Made by a program: the position numbers and the translations under genes
From: Actinomycetes bacterium
GTDB taxonomy: Bacteria; Actinomycetota; Actinomycetes; Mycobacteriales; Mycobacteriaceae
DNA: 64,000 nt
NCBI GenBank assembly: GCA_023418505.1
Contig: JAEZZR010000015.1
Location: 1-64,000 of the forward strand
Reading direction: 5' to 3'
Shown here: in pieces, positions 60,904 through 64,000 of the stretch
Layout of the letters: each line of letters begins with the position of its first letter
Numbering within the stretch: the first letter of the stretch is position 1
Notes under the pieces: generated by a model
What the model saw: the letters and a program-made list of their open reading frames with translations, nothing else
Databases searched by the model: none
Told to the model about the DNA's origin: nothing

Positions 60904-61411
60904 GGTGAGATACCTCTCGAAAAGTCTCGAAAAAGTTGCTTGCGATCAACAATTCCGCCTGATGCGGAAAATCGCTCTTCATCTTAAACGCAATCGGCCA
61001 ACAAATGGAAAATATTTGAAAAAAAAAGTTCATGGAATTGTGACCCCCAAAAGTCAGAGCGCGCCCGCTCCTATCGGCAGATCGAGATCCATTAAAAATC
61101 ATGAATACTGGCGTGTCGCAATCACATTAATGTGACTCAGGTGGTAAATGGGGTATTTCAGTGCGCTCAAGTGATCGCGCGCTGATCCAACCTCTCGCGC
61201 CCAGCGCGCAGCGCACCGCCCCGCCACAGCGGCCCCACCCGTCGTAAAGCACAAAAAGAACTACCCCTACTTGGGGGTGATGGTGCGGTAGCAAGCGCAA
61301 CCCAATCGCCACGCCCGTGCTACCTATCACTCCCACGTGTACAAAGCGCTGGTAACGCGTATCGTATGAAGAGCTTTACACCCGCCCGAGTTTTGAGGAG
61401 ATCGTACGCCT
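60904..61411. other. 508-bp intergenic region between the secreted gene and typA
   Basis: Both genes point away from this region, so it should hold two promoters. I see the 14-bp palindrome TCACATTAATGTGA at 61122-61135, an A-rich stretch near 61010-61030, and a small hairpin ACCCC/GGGGT at 61263-61278. No gene or RNA family was recognised. Confidence 0.6.
61122..61135. promoter_or_regulatory. 14-bp perfect palindrome upstream of typA
   Basis: TCACATTAATGTGA is a perfect palindrome. Its half sites are those of CRP-type sites but in the reverse order, so it is not a standard GlxR site. Confidence 0.4.
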
Positions 61412-63337
61412 GTGAGCGACGTCAACAATACTGAGTTTCGCAATGTCGCCATCGTGGCACACGTAGACCACGGAAAGACCACCCTGGTGAATGCGATGCT
61501 GGAGCAATCCGGCGTTTTCGGCGACCACGAGGAAATCGCCGATCGCGTGATGGACTCCGGAGATCTGGAGAAAGAAAAGGGCATCACGATCCTGGCGAAG
61601 AACACCGCAATTCGCCGCAAGGGCGCGGGCAAGGATGGCTCCGACCTCATTATTAATGTCATCGACACCCCCGGCCACGCAGACTTCGGCGGCGAGGTAG
61701 AACGCGCGCTGTCGATGGTAGACGGCGTGGTGTTACTCGTGGATGCCTCTGAAGGTCCGCTGCCGCAGACCCGGTTCGTGCTGGGCAAGGCGCTGGCTGC
61801 ATCGATGCCGGTGATCGTGGTGGTCAACAAAACCGACCGCCCAGACGCGCGCATCGACGAAGTAGTCGAAGAAGCACAAGATCTCCTGCTGGAATTGGCT
61901 TCCACCGTCGAGGATCCAGAGGCTGCCGAAGCCGCCGAGCGCAACCTCGAACTACCGGTGCTCTACGCTTCGGGCCGTGCGGGGCGCGCCTCGACCACCA
62001 ACCCGGGCGACGGCAACCTGCCGGATGCGGAAGATTTGCAGGCGCTTTTCGACGTCATCACCGACGTCCTGCCTGAGCCTTCCGCAGACGTCGACGCACC
62101 ATTGCAGGCGCAGGTGACGAACCTCGACTCCAGCTCGTTCCTCGGCCGCATCGGCTTGATCCGCATCCACAAGGGACGTATCAAGAAGGGTCAGCAGGTC
62201 TCGTGGGTGCATTACGACGCGGATGGCCAGCAGCATGTGAAAACCGCCAAGATCGCTGAGCTATTGCGCACCGTCGGTGTGACCCGCGTGCCAACCCAGG
62301 AAGCCATCGCCGGCGACATTGCGGCGATCTCCGGCATCGACGAGGTGATGATCGGCGACACCTTGTGCGCTGTTGATGAGGTGGCTCCGTTGCCACGCAT
62401 CATGGTGGACGAACCAGCGATCTCCATGACTATCGGCGTTAACACTTCGCCGATGGCTGGCAAGGGTGGCGGCGACAAGCTCACCGCCCGCATGGTGAAG
62501 GCGCGTCTAGATCAGGAACTGATCGGTAACGTGTCGATCCGCGTGCTCCCGACGGAACGCCCCGATGCCTGGGAAGTACAAGGACGCGGCGAAATGGCCT
62601 TGTCGGTGCTGGTGGAAACTATGCGCCGCGAAGGATTTGAGCTCACTGTGGGCAAGCCACAGGTAGTGACGAAGACTGTCGACGGCCAGATCCAAGAGCC
62701 ATACGAGCACCTGATTATCGATGTGCCGGACGAGCACCTTGGCGCGGTAACCCAGCTGATGGCTGCCCGCAAGGGTCGTATGGATCAGATGGCCAACACC
62801 GGCACTGGCTGGGTGCGCATGGAATTCACCGTGCCATCACGTGGCTTGATTGGTTTCCGCACCACCTTCCTCACCGAGACCAAGGGCACCGGTATCGCTA
62901 ATCACTATTCCGCGGGCTACGACTCCTGGGCTGGTGAGATCAAAGACCGCGCCACCGGCTCGTTGGTAGCAGACCGCTCCGGCCAGATCACCGCATATGC
63001 GCTGCTGCAGCTAGCTGATCGCGGCACCTTCTTCGTAGAACCAGGCGACCAGGCCTACGAAGGCATGGTAGTAGGCGCCAACCCTCGTGATGAAGACATG
63101 GATATCAACATCACGAAGGAAAAGAAGCTGACCAACATGCGCGCAGCTTCGGCGGATACCACCGTGACCTTGGATAAGGCACGGAAATTGACGCTGGACG
63201 AGGCGATGGAATTCTGTGGCAACGACGAATGCGTAGAGGTCACCCCAGAGACCATCCGCGTGCGCAAAGTGCTGCTCAATGCTACCGAGCGTGCCCGCGC
63301 CCGCAGCCGCGAGAAGGCACGCAACAAAAACGCCTAA
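61412..63337 (+). CDS. typA: Translational GTPase TypA/BipA
   Basis: Ribosome-associated GTPase for stress growth and 50S assembly. It has 641 residues. Motifs are G1 AHVDHGKT (16-23), IDTPGHADFGGEVER, NKTDRPDAR and the BipA-type C-terminal part (SRGLIGFRTTFLTETKGTG, then FCGNDECVEVTPETIRVRK). GTG 61412 has GAGGAG upstream (61395-61400). It lies before an LpqW-like gene, as in mycobacteria. Confidence 0.97.
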   Translation: MSDVNNTEFRNVAIVAHVDHGKTTLVNAMLEQSGVFGDHEEIADRVMDSGDLEKEKGITILAKNTAIRRKGAGKDGSDLIINVIDTPGHADFGGEVERALSMVDGVVLLVDASEGPLPQTRFVLGKALAASMPVIVVVNKTDRPDARIDEVVEEAQDLLLELASTVEDPEAAEAAERNLELPVLYASGRAGRASTTNPGDGNLPDAEDLQALFDVITDVLPEPSADVDAPLQAQVTNLDSSSFLGRIGLIRIHKGRIKKGQQVSWVHYDADGQQHVKTAKIAELLRTVGVTRVPTQEAIAGDIAAISGIDEVMIGDTLCAVDEVAPLPRIMVDEPAISMTIGVNTSPMAGKGGGDKLTARMVKARLDQELIGNVSIRVLPTERPDAWEVQGRGEMALSVLVETMRREGFELTVGKPQVVTKTVDGQIQEPYEHLIIDVPDEHLGAVTQLMAARKGRMDQMANTGTGWVRMEFTVPSRGLIGFRTTFLTETKGTGIANHYSAGYDSWAGEIKDRATGSLVADRSGQITAYALLQLADRGTFFVEPGDQAYEGMVVGANPRDEDMDINITKEKKLTNMRAASADTTVTLDKARKLTLDEAMEFCGNDECVEVTPETIRVRKVLLNATERARARSREKARNKNA

Positions 63338-63423
63338 GTGCTCGGTGTTATCGAAGTGTGCGGTGGGGTAGGCGCACCCCGCTCACAGCTCGATCCGTGG
63401 TCCCGATCGGTAGGGTGAAAGCT

Positions 63424-64000
63424 ATGAGGTTTTCGTGGCGCCAGTCGCGCGTTCAGTACGCGCAGATCGAACCGAGTGCTCACCCGGGGATTCGCTTGCG
63501 GGTTCGCTCGCGGGGGCGGACTGTCGCAGCGGTCGGTGTTGCCGCATTGGTGCTAGCTTCGTGCTCGGCGAATCCCGGCGATGCGCCAACGGTGGAACCC
63601 GAAGAAGGCGACGTCGCCGCGCCCGAAGCCAACGATCCCGCCACCGAAGCTGATACCGATTCCACCCAGTACCTGCGGGAAATCAACATCGGCATCGATC
63701 GGTTCAACGAAGGCTTCAATCCTCATTTGCTGGCCGACCAGTCGCCACTGACCCAGGTGGTTGCCGATCTCACGCTGCCTAGCGCTTTCATCGCCGATCC
63801 CACGAACGCTTCCGGCGCCCGGCTGAACACGGATCTGCTGGAAAGCGCAGAGGAAATCAACGATGCCGAAAGCAGCGCCGAAACCACAAACACCACCGGC
63901 ACCCATATCCGGTACCAGATCAACCCTGGCGCGCAGTGGTCTGATGGCACCCCAGTGTCTGGCAACGATTTCCGCTATCTTCGCGATCAGATCATCAACA
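63424..64000 (+). CDS. LpqW-like lipoprotein, ABC substrate-binding type (cut by window end)
   Basis: Only the first ~192 residues are present, and the frame is open to the edge. An Arg-rich start and one hydrophobic segment end in the lipobox LASC (about 44-47). An acidic linker follows, then the SBP family 5 opening (INIGIDRFNEGFNPHLLADQSPLTQVV, GAQWSDGTPVSGNDF). LpqW in mycobacteria controls mannoside/lipoarabinomannan synthesis and is next-door to typA; the same neighbour supports the call. The start is ATG 63424, 86 bp after typA. Confidence 0.85.
   Translation, partial: MRFSWRQSRVQYAQIEPSAHPGIRLRVRSRGRTVAAVGVAALVLASCSANPGDAPTVEPEEGDVAAPEANDPATEADTDSTQYLREINIGIDRFNEGFNPHLLADQSPLTQVVADLTLPSAFIADPTNASGARLNTDLLESAEEINDAESSAETTNTTGTHIRYQINPGAQWSDGTPVSGNDFRYLRDQIIN

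Overview
The window is chromosomal DNA from a mycolate actinobacterium, most likely a Corynebacterium. The main evidence is the conserved actinobacterial block valS-folC-DUF4233-ndk-rne-rplU-rpmA-obg-proB-proA-nadD-rsfS-gpgP-like-degV-comEA-comEC-holA-rpsT-lepA. Supporting features are a class E sortase, a DUF222/HNH endonuclease, an IS1249-type transposase, and a DUF402/Rv1157c-type/typA/lpqW block arranged as in mycobacteria. The species cannot be fixed from this sequence. All gene names are family assignments made by reading motifs; no search was run.

Layout. 1-550: 3' end of an IS1249/IS256-like insertion sequence. 639-26674: the housekeeping block for translation, folate, nucleotides, RNA decay, ribosome assembly, proline and NAD synthesis, and DNA uptake. 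A sortase with a small membrane partner is inserted between proB and proA. rpsT and a PemK-like gene lie on the opposite strand near lepA. 26785-35439: a secreted acid phosphatase, an OpuC-type osmoprotectant ABC transporter with a fused permease/binding protein, a bile-acid:Na+ symporter-type carrier, and a MacB-like tripartite export operon. 35744-38359: a full-length MprF-like lysyl-phosphatidylglycerol synthase/flippase, divergent from the export operon. 38524-40235: a frameshifted DUF222/HNH gene. 40274-51476: a DJ-1/PfpI protein, an FAD/NAD(P)-binding protein, a secreted protein, a patatin, two metallopeptidase-family hydrolases, a GH13 enzyme, a small lipoprotein and a GT-C-like membrane protein. 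51533-54697: a TPP riboswitch controlling a YkoE-YkoD-YkoC ECF transporter for a thiamine precursor. 54697-60903: a YdcF protein, an acyl-CoA dehydrogenase, a Nudix hydrolase, a SIRT5-like sirtuin, a small membrane protein, SUFU and DUF402 proteins, and a secreted protein. 61412-64000: typA/bipA, then the start of an LpqW-like lipoprotein that runs off the window.

Many genes are translationally coupled, with ATGA, GTGA, TGATG or TAGTG junctions: valS/folC/DUF4233, obg/proB, the Opu operon, ykoD/ykoC/ydcF, and the amidohydrolase/GH13 pair. Transcription units are separated by a few clear intrinsic terminators, after ndk, rpmA and rpsT.

The most unusual property of the window is a recurring pattern of short in-frame DNA tandem duplications of 12, 15 or 18 bp. 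They lie in the termini or linkers of many unrelated genes: valS, folC, rne (seven units), the sortase partner, nadD, the phosphoglycerate-mutase-like gene, the BASS carrier, the FtsX-like permease, the HNH pseudogene, the amidohydrolase, ydcF and sir2. Intergenic tandem repeats also occur around mprF and next to sir2. No CRISPR array, prophage, tRNA or rRNA gene was seen, and no wholly new multi-gene system can be claimed. The best leads are the repeat pattern, the mprF/export divergon and the sortase pair inside the proline operon.
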